Shown here one piece after another: positions 1 through 11,659 of a stretch of DNA of 64,000 nt. Each line of letters starts with the position of its first letter. The stretch's first letter is position 1. The DNA comes from Aaosphaeria pasadenensis. Lineage: Eukaryota > Ascomycota > Dothideomycetes > Pleosporales. The notes beneath the pieces were generated by a model, which saw only the letters and a program-made list of their open reading frames with translations, did no database searches and was not told the origin of the DNA. The stretch spans positions 372,001-436,000 of the forward strand of contig JAKLMB010000007.1 of assembly GCA_022813625.1 (NCBI GenBank), read 5' to 3'. The position numbers and the translations under genes are program-made.

Positions 1-667
1 TCAAACATTCATTAAAGAATCGGCGGCCTCGCCGTTGCGCCTCCTGAAATCTCATGCATTTTTCCTCCTCTGGCTTGTCTACTTAGGAACCTATTCAACT
101 GCAAATTGCATCGATACCGTCTATGCGAAGACGCATTCACTTCCGCCAACATCAGTTACAGGAACACCTCTCAAATTCATTGCCACCACGATCGTTAGTA
201 CAGCGATCTGCGTGTACAAAGATGGCTATTTCGCAAGATTGTATGGCTCTTCCGTGCGCAGCGATCCTGTGCCTGCTATAAGCTACGCTTTGTTTGTGAC
301 ACGAGATGCTGTCACCGTCTTTGCATGCTTTATCTTCCCTTCAGTTGCTGCGGCATACGCAACGAGACTCAGCGCAGGGGCTGGAGCTCCATTTCAATAT
401 CTGTTTGGAAGCGAAACCGCGAGTTTGAGAACCATGCAATTATTGTCGCCAGCTGGTGTCCAATTCATCAGCACGCCCTTCCATTTGATGGGACTGGAGA
501 TGCATAACCGGCGTTCACGAGTGGGCTTGAGGCGACGGTTGGCCGTTCTAAGACGAGACATGCCTGCTGCCGTTCCTCTGAGAATGCTGAGAATTGTTCC
601 AGCATTGGGATTGGGGAATGTTTTGAACGTTGCATTGAGAGCGAATTTGATGAGAGGCGTACAGTAG
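1..667 (+). CDS. Conserved fungal membrane protein of unknown function, 3' part only
   Basis: The frame is already open at base 2 and runs to the stop at 665-667. There is no ATG before the first hydrophobic segment, so the gene starts upstream of the window. About 221 residues are visible. An early hydrophobic segment (FFLLWLVYLGTYSTAN) is followed by others around ISYALF, TVFACFIFPSVAAAY and the C-terminal VPALGLG. Short basic loops separate them (RRSRVGLRRR). The layout suggests a multi-pass organelle membrane protein. The motif RDAVTVFACF and the Arg-rich loop look like a constrained family, but I do not recognise it well enough to name it. No intron is seen in the visible part. The real gene is certain; the function is not. 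Confidence 0.75.
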   Translation, partial: QTFIKESAASPLRLLKSHAFFLLWLVYLGTYSTANCIDTVYAKTHSLPPTSVTGTPLKFIATTIVSTAICVYKDGYFARLYGSSVRSDPVPAISYALFVTRDAVTVFACFIFPSVAAAYATRLSAGAGAPFQYLFGSETASLRTMQLLSPAGVQFISTPFHLMGLEMHNRRSRVGLRRRLAVLRRDMPAAVPLRMLRIVPALGLGNVLNVALRANLMRGVQ

Positions 668-1515
668 AAGCATGATCAAGGAAACCCAGGTTCTTCATCG
701 CGGCTGTAGCAGCGGATAAATCCCACAACAAATCCGATCATTGGATATGTCTTGAGCTTAAACCTGTAGATATCTAACATGAATCTTTATAGAAATCACC
801 CTGTCAGCTATCGGCATTCATATGTTTCGTGACTACAATGGGCGCCAACGATTGGCGCTGTAGAATTAAGACTGTAACATATAAACGCCTGTATAGTAGG
901 GAGCATTACAGGCACGACCCGCAATCGGTGGATAGGTGGGATAGATAGAATAGATAAATATCACACTGTCGATAGGCGTTCGGAGGAAAGTCAATTATTT
1001 CTCGATCTCTTTCGGCTACCCTGATCGATCTATCTGTGCTTTGCATTGTGCTTTTCCTCAACACGTGATCCCCGAATAGCCTCACCTATCTTACTACACC
1101 ACGATACTGAAAGTAATGAGGGTACAATCATAGTATTAGAGCTCTTCCAGTATCATACGGTGGCTACATCATAGTAAACATGTATTATTACTCTGTACAG
1201 TTGCCTACCTATCTTACAGCCTGCTCGGGTTCGCACATCCGGGTACGCTTCCGATCCAGCCTCGGATATCCCGAAGAAGAACCCTCAGACAGTCTCTTGC
1301 TTAGAAGTACACAGTTGGAAGTTCGGAAGATAGTCCGCATTATCGGAAGCTTGTATAGACTGTTTAATCGAAAGGAATGATCCGCATTCGAACATGTGGT
1401 GAACTGTTAAAAGCGAAATGTAGAACATAACCGTCGGCTATGAATGAGCAGTCGGCTACTATCTTAATCTTTTTTTATTTTAGAGAGTAAAGTCCTGTCT
1501 TTGTATCATTGTCAC
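668..1515. other. Intergenic, convergent 3' flanks
   Basis: Downstream flank of the plus-strand membrane protein and of the minus-strand dehydrogenase. I see no coding region with good signals; a 66-codon ORF at 1180 has no supporting features. There are short A/T-rich and GATA-like stretches such as GATAGATAGAATAGATAAATA near 941-960. Confidence 0.6.
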
Positions 1516-2484
1516 CTAACCCTTCGTCATCACGCCGCCACCGTTTGCTCCAATGACTTGTCCAGTGATCCATCCAGCCTCTGGGGCGCACAGCAATCCC
1601 ACTATACCAGCAACCTCCTCTAAGTATGCTGGTCTCCCACCCAGACCCTTAGCAGCATCGATTATTTCGGGTTTATCAATGCCCTCACGTGTTCTAGCCA
1701 AAGGCGCCATATAGTTCAGAGACCAGACCTTCTCAAGCATCTCTTGTGGAAGACCTGAGTACATGCCAGTCAACATGGCACCGGGGTTGATTGAATTGAC
1801 GGTCGCATGTTCAGCAAGCTCGCGAGCCCAAACGCGCGTCTACATGGCATTAGCAAGTCTTTATGTAGAAGTTTGGTCGCATGGACATACCATGGCCTCA
1901 AGTGCACCTTTGGTACCTGCGTAGCAGCTCTGCCACCAGAACCCCATGCTCGTAGTTATGCTTGACACGTTGACGATACGCCCGGAACGATCTTTAGGCA
2001 AGTATGGAATGGCGGCTTGGGTGACAAAAAGCGGTGCCCTTGCGTTCAGTGCAAAGGTTTTGTCAAATTCGTCGAAGGTGACAGATCCCATCGGTGCTGG
2101 ATTCACAACACCGGCATTGTTGATGAGTATGTCAATTTGGAATTGTCCATTTGATGTGAATTGTGATTTCGCGATCTCGATCAGTTTTTGAGGGCCTTCC
2201 TGGGTAGTAATATCGCATTGCGCAAGGACAGCTCTGACATTGTGCTTTGCCTCGATCTCTGAGGCAACCGCTTTGGCCGCATTGGTGGAATTATCAGAAG
2301 CATAGTTGATGACTACATGTGCGCCTTTGGCAGCCAGATGCTGTGCAAGAGCAGCACCAAGGCCTAAGTTCGATATGTTAACACATCTTCATGTCTAAGA
2401 GACAAAGCCGGGAAATCCCTCTACAGACTCACCTCGAGAGGCTCCAGTGATTATGGCTAGTTTTCCTTGAATTGGTCCCGACAT
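1516..2484 (-). CDS. Short-chain dehydrogenase/reductase (classical SDR), 282 aa
   Basis: NAD(P)-dependent oxidoreductase of the classical SDR superfamily; substrate unknown. Three exons on the minus strand: 2433-2484, 1891-2363 and 1516-1839, with GT-AG introns of 69 and 51 bases. The cofactor motif TGASRGLG lies at residues 13-20 and is split by the first intron. The NNAG motif is present. The catalytic triad is Ser152 (NVSSITT) and Tyr165-x3-Lys169 (YAGTK). The C-terminal part keeps NPG and the ITGQ...GG tail. The ATG at 2484 sits seven residues before the first beta strand, as is usual. It is transcribed away from a second SDR across a 603-base gap. The two proteins share fold motifs but little else, so they are not a recent duplication. 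Confidence 0.9.
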
Positions 2485-3087
2485 GCTGCTTTCTTGATGA
2501 AATGCATGGTTTCAAGAACACAGCAAAGGCCGCTATGTATACTTCTTGTGCCTACCACTTCAACCTTGACCAAACGCCTATCAAACGTATATCACGCACT
2601 GCGCAGGTGGGTGTGTACCTGCAGAGGCCTGTTCCAACACAGCTCGCTCCACAAATTCCAAGGATGTTGATATTTTTCTCTGTTGAGTGGGTCATACAAC
2701 GCTATTGCTCTGGAGTTCTCTATCAAGTTTGCTCCCCTGACTTTTGACAGTTCTACCAGTATTATTTCCCCATGTTGGAATGGCGTCCGTCTCGGCCTCG
2801 GGCGATGTCACGGCGACTGCTAGGGTCCTTTGACACGAGTCGTGCACTCCACTTCAGCAAGGATTCGCGTGGGGCAGACCCTGGCGACCTGCGTCGAGCA
2901 CAACAAAGCTTTACAGCATTTGGCAATGAAGTGCAACACGTCACGGAATCTAATCCGTCCCGTAGCCGTGGCATCTTTTCGCGAGCAAGACTTTCGCAAA
3001 GACGTTGGGCACTGATGAAGGTTTATAGCCGTCTTCCACCAGATCTTTCGTCCAAGTCAAACAATTACCAACTTAATTTCAGTCAGA
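2485..3087. promoter_or_regulatory. Shared divergent promoter region of two SDR genes
   Basis: The only upstream DNA for both flanking dehydrogenases, so it probably drives both. ORFs inside it lack start context or family resemblance and are treated as chance. A TTTATAG element at about 3021-3027 could serve the plus-strand gene. No specific factor site can be assigned by eye. Confidence 0.5.
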
Positions 3088-4064
3088 ATGCCTGGTCCAA
3101 GATTGCTCAACAAAGTCGCCATTGTCACAGGCTCTTCTCAGGGTATTGGCCGAGAGATATGCACCCAGTTCCACGAAGAGGGTGCTTTTATTGTCTGCTC
3201 GGATTTGCGTCCAAGTGGGCAAGGGGAAGATGTGCCCACACATGAACTTATTACACAGAAAGGTGGCAAGGCCATTTTTGTTCAGACAGATGTCAGCAAG
3301 GCAGAGGACTGGGTCTCTTTGATCGCAAAGACTGTTGATGAATACGGCAGGCTCGATATGTAAGTAGAATACCTTTCTTGGAAATGGGTTGAAAACTCAC
3401 ACCTAATGTACCAAGTCTCGTGAACAACGCTGGCATCTGTACCGAAGCAAATAACCCTCAGCCTATCGATGAAGTCGACGAGGCCGCTTTTGATGCTCAT
3501 CTCAGGATAAATACCCGTGGTGTATTTCTGGGCTGCAAGTATGCAATCCAGCAAATGAAGAAACAAGAGCCGGATGCAAGCGGTCTTCGGGGGCGCATTG
3601 TGAACTTTGCCTCTATGGTTGCCAACATTGGCATGGCAGGGCTCAGTGAGTTTCCATGACATTTGATTTTGCTACAGCAGACCACTGATCTATTAAAATC
3701 TGCAGCTGGATACACCGCGTCGAAGGGAGCTGTTGCTGCCATGACTAAAACGATTGCTTTGGACGTTGCCAAACAGGGCATTGTTGCTAATTCAATCAGC
3801 CCTGGATGTAAGTTTTGTCCTGACTGTGATACGTAGTGTGCATCTACTGACTGTTGTTTTCTAGTCACCCAAACTGCGATGCTCGACAACGCGCTGGGTG
3901 GTGCACTGTCATCGGCACGAGACGCTGTCCTTGCCGCTCTTCCCAGGGGCCGTTTTGGCGAGGTAAAGGACCATGCACGAGCAGCGGTCTATCTAGCGAG
4001 TGATGACGCAGCATGGGTGACTGGTATCAACCTGAATGTTGATGGTGGATTGACTGCCCAGTAG
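3088..4064 (+). CDS. Short-chain dehydrogenase/reductase (classical SDR), 267 aa
   Basis: NAD(P)-dependent SDR oxidoreductase, substrate not predictable. Four exons: 3088-3359, 3416-3645, 3706-3807 and 3865-4064, with introns of 56-60 bases and good GTAAGT/GTGAGT donors. The nucleotide-binding motif TGSSQGIG is at residues 14-21, followed by an acidic residue after the second strand (SDLRP). The NNAG motif follows the first intron. The catalytic residues are Ser157 (NFASM) and Tyr170-x3-Lys174 (GYTASK). The C-terminus carries the usual SPG motif and a VTGINLNVDGG tail. Its length is typical. It is divergent from the other SDR gene, suggesting joint regulation, possibly successive steps on related substrates; that is inference only. 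Confidence 0.92.
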
Positions 4065-6013
4065 TTCGTTGATTGGCATTTTAAATTCCAAGAATTGACT
4101 TTTTTTTTCACGATTGGATCATCATTCTCGTATTCTTGCTCGTTCCACTTGCTCATGATTACTCCTAGTGCTCAAGACGAGATAAGCAGCGAGGCAGATC
4201 AGGCTCGCATGGAGCGCTTTTGGCACCAGTGTGGTATTCGTCTTAGTAAATGTCGATCCTTACCAATTTGTGTTATGTTGGAGCCCGCACTGTCAACTTA
4301 CGAAGAAGAGCGACTCGTCAAGGGAGTGTCGCTCAAGTCCTTTGATGAGAAGACTCGTATTCCCCACATTGCGCTCAAACTTGCCTAAGACGAAGGACGA
4401 TAGACTACTAAGTAGCCAATAGGTACGCTCCCCGGCCAATGGAGCCGCCTGGGTCGCGCTTCCTTCCCGCAAGGGTCGAGCCGCATCGGCAAGTGGATAT
4501 TATTGTATTGTATTCGTCCGAAGGAGCACCTAGCGGAGATAATCCCTGTTGAAGACACGGCTGACAGCGGAGATTTCTGTCTCATCCTGTTCAGCAGTGG
4601 ACTCGGCAGACTGTATTTACAAAAGGCCATATCGAGTTCTTGTTTATTCCCGTCGATCATTCTGGAAGAGCCTCTCCACGTATGGGTGCAAAGCCTCGGC
4701 CTCACAAGTTTCAACTTTCAAGCATACTTCTGAGTTTCGATACAAACGAACCAAGATTAGTTTGTGTCGACTTGAAGAGCATATTAAACTAAAAGTCCAT
4801 CTTTCGATCAATTGATTGCTCCATAGCTACAGTGTGGCCTAGAAGCTCATGCACATCTTTCCTGTGTATTGAATCAAGCGGTGTGCATCGGCATCTCTTT
4901 CGGTAGCTTCACCTTTGAATACTATACCTCTTGCAAGGGTTTGACTTGCCAATCACTTTCTCCTGTTTCGGACTCACCAGTCAATACATGGAGATCCCGG
5001 TAGAAAGGAAGCGTACCTTTTGTCTATTTTCATATTTTGGGAATAGCACCTTCACAAGCATGGGCAAGATAGTATCCGTCCGCACGGCTCCACGAGTTTC
5101 AGAAAGGCACACTGACTTTTACTTCCAGTACATAGACTGTTTACAGAATACACTAGCGGGTTGTAATCGACAAGACGGTAGCCACACGGTACGTTGAATC
5201 AGTTGATACTTACTCAGGCCCTGCCCATCACATGTGTTCCTTGGCTCTTGGATTTTGGGACGAAACTGCGGCTTCAACCAAGATCATGCAGAAGCAAGTT
5301 AAAATGTCTGACAAAGTCATTTTATTCAGAAGTAGTGCAACATAATTCCACACTCATACTTGATGGTAGTTGGTCTCGAAGTGACCTTGGTTTGTAGTGC
5401 TCAGGGGTTGCATACGACGTTCATATGCGCTGCTCTTAACCTTCCATTTTCTTTAGCGCCTATTACCTCGTTACATCGACCAAGGACGGAATGATACTTC
5501 CATGCTTGCTTTCAGGGTCTCCTTACAGTCCATAGTCGGAAGATATCGGCGCAACAAGGATGCATGGGCATTCACCTCGTGGCTGGTATGAATGACAAGC
5601 ACATAGGGGTTTCTCTCCGCCCGACTATTTAGGGAAAGCTCAACGTTCATATCAAACGGCTATGGGATGATCATTGGTGCAGCTGGGAACCCAAGGAGTT
5701 CACTGTTACGCCCAAAACTACCCTGAGCAGCATGGAGCGCGCCCGTTTCCTGGTACCTGCTGCGATCGGCTCTGAACAATTCCATTTGCGATGATGTGAA
5801 AAGAAGTTCCCATCAGTATCCCCTGAAGAGCACTGCACGTCCCATGTGTCGCTTGCTTGAAGAAGAAGATCTACGTCAAAAACAAAGACCCCAAATCCAT
5901 TGTGTATAGTTTTATAGTGCCATCCTCCACCGTTCGACGAGGCCATCCAGTGCTTGAAGCCTTGATGTAATCGTAGCTGGCATTGCTTTCTTTCTTTCTT
6001 TTCGTTGACAGCG
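4065..6013. other. Long intergenic region, no supported gene
   Basis: About 1.9 kb between the SDR gene and the receptor gene. Several ORFs of 60-128 codons occur on both strands, but none shows a family motif, signal peptide or consistent splice structure. I saw no terminal repeats or transposase motifs, although old, mutated transposon remains cannot be excluded by eye. Confidence 0.55.
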
Positions 6014-7324
6014 ATGGCGGCACCAACAGCTCCGGGGCTTGCCCTCTGCACAATCATTCTACTCGTCTTTGATGTTTTAACCTGGGCGCTTCGATTTTAT
6101 GTGCGTCTCTCCAGGAAAGCATGGGGTCCGGATGATTGGAGTATGCTCGCGGCAATTGTGAGTATCAACCCAACAGAAGTGTTAGGAGTCTACTAAGACG
6201 ACGTAGCCGCTCTACGGAATTACCACAGTTGGGATGTTAGGAATCGCATTCACAGGAGGAGGTCTCACTGACGCCGAACTGACTGAATCTCAACGAGAAA
6301 CAGCCATGTTTGTAAGTTGAACAACAGCTGTATCACAGACTAAAGCATTTGCTGACTGGTAACCTAGTGGTGGTTCATTATGCAAACGATGTGGTGCCTA
6401 GCAGCTGTCCCCATCAAGTGGGCAGTGTGCTTCACGCTCTTGCGAATAGCCAACAAACAGAAAGTATACGTGATCTCAATCTACTTTGCCATGGCATCTG
6501 TGTTCATTGTCATGGTTTCGACCACAGTCTACGAATTCTTTCATTGCGACCCGATAGCGTAAGAAGCCCACAGGCCCACGCCCCCATCGAATCACACTGA
6601 CAATACCAGAATGAATTGGAAGCCTACAAAAATTGAAGGCGGTCACTGCAAGGCTCAGAGTAACATCACTGGCTTTAGTTTCGCTCTTTCCGCAGTGTCC
6701 ATCGTTACGGATTGGTTCTGTGCCTTGATGTAAGTGGAGTCTCTTCGATTGTATTGCCTGGCTAACCGATGTATTAGTCCGATTCCGTTACTATGGAAAG
6801 TTCAAATGGACAAGCGAATCAAAATGTCTGTGGTCGCACTCCTTGGTCTTGGAATTTTCACATCGGTCGGCCCTCTTGTGCGATTATCTGTGACAGTGAA
6901 CCTCAGTTCCACGGAAAACTTTCTACATAACGCGATGGATGTTGCCGCCTGGGCACAAACCGAGATTGGTCTGGGGGTTATTGTTGGAAACTTGCCAGCA
7001 TTACGACCACTACTTGAGAAAGTCCTTTCTATGCGCAGCACCATCCGAAGCGATAAACGCAGCAAGCAACAAAAGTCGACTGATCAGTACCTGGAGCTAG
7101 GAGAGGGAATATCGAGCCGACATACAAAATCAAAGATGGGTAGTCAGAAGGGCACTGAAACTCGTGTGTATGGCGGAACAACAATGGCCGGCAGCGACTC
7201 ATCTCTGGATGATCGCGATGATCACAGCCAAAAGAACATTGTCACCGAACCACAAGGGGTTCCATCCAACGGTATTATGGTCGGACATCAAGTGGAAATT
7301 CATGTCAAACACAACGACCAGTGA
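6014..7324 (+). CDS. Fungal rhodopsin-like seven-helix membrane protein (PTH11-related class), 368 aa
   Basis: Predicted plasma-membrane protein of the Fung_rhodopsin/PTH11-like group, whose members are proposed to sense surface or chemical cues. Five exons: 6014-6157, 6207-6311, 6368-6558, 6610-6729 and 6778-7324, all with GT-AG introns of 48-56 bases. The first helix ends in RFYVRLSRKAWGPDDW, the family's characteristic Arg followed by (G)xDDW. Further helices lie around YGITTVGMLG, KWAVCFTLLRI, VYVISIYFAMASVFIVM and the last exon. A tyrosine/cysteine segment (YEFFHCDPIA) and FALSAVSIVTDWFCALIPIPLLWKVQ are typical of the family. The last ~120 residues are a hydrophilic Ser/Lys-rich cytoplasmic tail. 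The start is the first ATG in frame; I see no CFEM domain and no signal peptide upstream. Confidence 0.88.
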
Positions 7325-8419
7325 GTGTCTGGTACGCTGTGTATGAAAGTTGCCGTTCCTCAGTACCACCTGTCGCACTGGCTATAATCCAGCCTGCAAA
7401 GAACCATGCCAAACATAGCACCCTCACCTAGCAGGTCCTAGAACTGGATATGATGTGTTATTATCGAACACTCTTATCATGACTACCGATTACATATCTA
7501 GAATGATCAAAACGTAGAAAATCAATCAGGAGCCCAACCAAGTGGCTCAATTTATCTCGCTCGCTATCAGCTTAGTACCATCCTAGTGACTGTCCTCTGT
7601 GTTGCCCTTTACACTGTAGTACAAGGCGCCAATCCTAGTATGACTACTCGTACGAAAATGGCCTCATAGTTACTAAAGATTTGCCATACACTGTAAGTAG
7701 TAAGTACCGAAGGCTGTGAGAATTGGGCTTTAGATACGCCAAGTCAAAAGGATTACATGGATCTCTGAAAGGAGTAAACTAACGGGAGGAAGGAATCCGA
7801 GGGGTACAATACTATCTCAACCAATTCGAACCCTGCTGATGGCCCATGCGTTTAACATGCACCCAATTCTCCGCAGTGCCGATCGCTGTACAGGGGTGTA
7901 CAGGAGAGCATGTTTGGCTATCCCCAAGTGCCGTAGGATCGGCTCGCGGGCACGGCGCGTGCTGGCTTGAAGCGGAAGTCTATTGCCGCCTGCCTGTCGA
8001 ATACATGCATTGGTGTCAATTTGGTGGACGCGCAAACCTGCGGGCAGACGAGCGCTCGGACAACACGATTGGCAATGACAGGACTCAGGAGTGGATCATT
8101 TCTCAAATGACTGGAGTCATTCGACTATCATAGCTACTCCAACACCCTTTCGCCGCTTTATCGAAATGATACTCGCCGTCGTATGTATGTACAAGGTGAT
8201 TATTGAGTCTAGCTGCTGCTGTCGAAGCAGGGCGAGTCAGTTCTACCTTGCTGCAGAACTATCCCGTTCGAGACATTTATGTGCCTAGCAACATGAAAAG
8301 CATCCATTCCCCAGTACTTGGTTATAGGCCGCAGGTCGTCAACTTCCTTGTGGTTTGTCCAGTCCTCGACAATAGGGCCCCTTCCTTACTACTTCCATTC
8401 CTCACTCTTTCTTCCAGCC
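7325..8419. other. Intergenic; 3' flank of receptor gene and promoter of MFS gene
   Basis: About 1.1 kb without a supported gene. It includes one copy of the recurring octamer TACTCGTA (7645-7652) and a pyrimidine-rich leader just before the MFS start codon (8390-8417). Confidence 0.5.
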
Positions 8420-10401
8420 ATGGCTGACGCTGCAGTCGATACCGTGGCCCCTAAGGCCAGTGATGAGGTTCCTAAGGACATTTCCAAGGGTTCCAGTGCG
8501 GCATCGCTGAACTCAGAGGAAGCCGACAAGATTCGCTCCCAGGCCTTAGCCACCGAGAAATCACGTCTTCCTTCTGATTACTTCAAAAGTCCAAGAGTGA
8601 TTGGGAGCTTCGCGGGCACAGCTATCATTGTGGTTGCAACCTACTTCCAATTCCAAGCCACCGCTGCTGTTCTCAGCACTGCCATTCTTCAAGATATTGG
8701 ACCAAGTGTCAACACGGCTCTTGTACCAACTGTGTGGACGATCTCACAGCCCATTTCTCTACTCTTATTCGGCCGTCTCTCAGATAGATTCGGTCGAAGA
8801 GGATTCGCTTTGGGCTCATGTGTCCTCGCAATCATCGGTGCGATTGTTGCAGCCACTGCGCAGTCTATCGAGACCCTGATTGGTGCTCAAGTCCTGATGG
8901 GTATTGCTTCTGGTGTTCCAGCATCGTATCCTCTCCTTGCTGGTGAACTCATGAGCAACAAGGAGAAATACATTGGAACGGCAATCGTCGTTGTGCCAAA
9001 CGTCATTGCAACTGGCTTCGGTGCTTATATCGGTTTACGGCTAGCAGTTGTAGCTAATTGGAGATGGATCTATTACATCTTCATCATGATGCAAGGTAAG
9101 TCCCAGCCGCTCCACATCACATATTTGCAGGCAGTAACTCATCGCCAATTCATAGTTCCTGGCTCTCTCCTATGGTTCTTCTTCTACCACCCACCATCGT
9201 ACGTACAACTTCATGGCAAAAAATCTAGCAAGATCGACGAGTTGAAGAAGATCGACTTCATTGGAGTCTTCCTTCTCACGGCTGGCCTGGCGCTCTTTTT
9301 GCTCGGTATCTCATGGGGTGGGCCAGCCCAACCCTGGTCTTCACCCAAAATCCTTGGACTTCTCATATCGGGAGCTGTCGCCTCGGTCTCCTTCATTCTC
9401 TATGAGGTATTCCTTACGCCGGCTCAGCCAATTATCCCCATGCGATTCTTCCGTGATCTTCGCGGATTCACTTGCCTAGAAATTATCTCTGCCACTTATG
9501 GTATTATGAACATTGCGCTTTTCATCATGTGGCCTCAGCAAGTGTCCTACATTTTCGGCTCTACGGTGTCCTCGTGGGAGGAGTCCGCTTGGCTGTCTAC
9601 GACTGCGGCGTTCGGATTGTGGGGAGGTATCGTTTTGCTCGGCCCCTTGATGCACTACATCAAGCATATCCGCTACCAGATCATCGTCTCAAGCATTTGG
9701 ATGACTGCCTTCCTTGGTGCCATGGCCAGCATCACAGTCGACAAGAAGGGTCAAGCCATTGCTTTTAGCTTTCTGGGTGGCCTTACCATTGGATGGGGTG
9801 AGGTAATTGCTGCTATCATTGTGCAGTACGTTGTCTCAGACCAAGATCTTGGTGTTGCCTTCTGTAAGATTCCTTTTCTATCCCATTCATTTGGTAATAA
9901 CTCAAACTAACCATGTCTTTAGCTGTTATCTCCGCATCCCGCACCATTTTCGGTTCCATCTTCACCGCAGCTTTCATCGCCGTCTATGTCAACAAGGTCC
10001 CCGGATACCTTGCATCCACCGTACCAGATGCCGTTGTCTCCGCCGGCCTTCCATCCTCCTCTCTGTCCGATCTCATGACCGCCGTCGCAGCAGGCACCCA
10101 GTCCGCTCTTCAAGCTGTCCCCGGAATGAACGAGGCCATCCTCCGCGCCACCAACATTGCCGTCTCGACCGCATACTCGAGATCCTATGCCTACGTCTAC
10201 TACTTCGCCGTTGCTTTGGGAGGCGTGGCTATTATTGCTTCTGTTTGCCTCAGGGACTTCGATCAATACCTTACTGAGCACGTCAGCCGTCAATTGTATC
10301 ACAAGGCGGAGGCCAACACCGACCCACTTGAGAAGGTCGATATTCAGGTCCTCAGGGACAACAGTGTGAGTGAGCCTGAGCACGAAAAGGCGGTCGCGTA
10401 G
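8420..10401 (+). CDS. MFS transporter, TRI12 / siderophore-type family, 620 aa
   Basis: Major facilitator superfamily protein resembling fungal TRI12-type proton antiporters, which export small molecules or take up siderophores. Exons: 8420-9095, 9156-9863 and 9923-10401. About 14 hydrophobic segments follow a ~60-residue hydrophilic N-terminus. The MFS loop 2-3 signature GRLSDRFGRR and the family segment around QDIGPSVNTALVPTVW are clear. The chosen ATG follows a CCAGCC leader; the frame is open further upstream without a better start. Intron 1 is 60 bases long and contains no in-frame stop, so a retained-intron form would read through with 20 extra residues in a loop near helix 6. Substrate cannot be inferred. 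The next gene upstream is the rhodopsin-like protein, transcribed in the same direction. Confidence 0.92.
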
Positions 10402-11221
10402 GCTGGCTCAGAAGGCCTGCCATACCAATGCAATGGGCATGATCGTTCACTATCTGCGTGGACACCAGAAACCCTACTACTGTATATTCATGGCACCCGT
10501 CATAGTCATTAGATACCACACCATTATACATACATTTACTATCGTTAATTCTAATACTGAATTGTGGCTATCTCGGCCACTGCTGAATATTCTACTTTTG
10601 CTTGAAGAGGACCTGTGAAGTGCACACGGCAACATGTACTACGCGATCTAATAACAGGATATGTCCTGAAAGTTCGAGCCCATGCGCTATAGTTGATCTA
10701 AGCCACCCTTTCACACAGAAACCGCACGCCTAGATGTGTTTTCGTTCAAAGCTTTTTTCTACTAACAGAGAAGACTTTCTAATTGTATCCAGTTGAGTTT
10801 CGTTTTGAAATGTGTCTACAATGACCTAATAAGAAGCAATAAAATAGTTTAATCTCTTCGACATAGCTGCGCTACATCGGGACAAACAATCAAACAATGA
10901 CATCATGTCGGCTCTGTTTTGACAATGATAATTTCAGAAAGATATTAATGACGGCTGATTAGCCAAGGAAACGACCCAATAGCCAGTCCATCGCTGTCGA
11001 AATGCTCCCTTCCACTCAGGAATGCGCCGTAACATTACACCGACATTCCATTCCTCCCCACTCCCCAGGCGCGGAGATCTCCATCGATCGAACCAGCAAA
11101 ACATAATTATTAACGACATATCTCGACAAGATACCCCGCCAAAGAACCCTTCGAGAAAAACATAACTTCTGTTTCCCAAAGATACCAATTGTTGAACCTT
11201 GCGATCTGTCCATTCACCACA
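10402..11221. other. Intergenic region
   Basis: No supported gene. A/T-rich 3' flank of the transporter, including AATAAAATAG at 10839-10848, then a region upstream of a small candidate gene. Confidence 0.5.
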
Positions 11222-11495
11222 ATGTGCTTTCCTCCGTTCTTGAAGAGGAAGAGTAAGAGCACCTCCGAGGACGCCGCCCACGACGAACATGTCTTACACG
11301 AGAGCGCCGTTTCGCCTCCCATGCCGACGCAGATGAATGAGAAGGGCGAGTATGTGAGGGATAAGCCGTGGCGCAGTGGTGGAGCAAGTGGAAGCGAAGT
11401 TGCGGAAACCACAAACACCGTGAGCCAACATATGCGATCACTCTGTGGTGTGAGAGTCTGCGGCTAACATGTAGATAGGCGCAGGTGCCACTTGA
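11222..11495 (+). CDS. Small hydrophilic hypothetical protein, 72 aa (tentative)
   Basis: Exon 1 is 11222-11419 (66 codons) and exon 2 is 11475-11495, joined by a 55-base intron with donor GTGAGC, branch-like GCTAAC and acceptor GTAG. The protein begins MCFPPFLKRKSKS and is then rich in Ser, Glu and Pro, ending in TIGAGAT. The Met-Cys start followed by basic residues could be a lipidation or membrane-contact site, which is speculation. I do not recognise a family. Support is a good start context (ACCACAATG), a consensus intron and compact structure; there is no domain evidence. Confidence 0.45.
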
Positions 11496-11659
11496 TAAAT
11501 AGTGCTGCAGGGAGTTCGTCGTCTTTTCCAACGACTGAGCATCGAGGCGTGTGACTTTTGGGAAACAGCGCTGGCAATGAGCGAATAGTTAATGGAATGC
11601 ATCCCATCGAACTGTTATTTTCTAGGTCGTGTGGTTTGGTCCAGATTGTTCGGATGTAA

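Noticed and set aside
4065..6013. Degenerate transposon between the SDR and receptor genes
   Set aside because: No terminal repeats, target duplications or transposase motifs could be seen; left as plain intergenic DNA.
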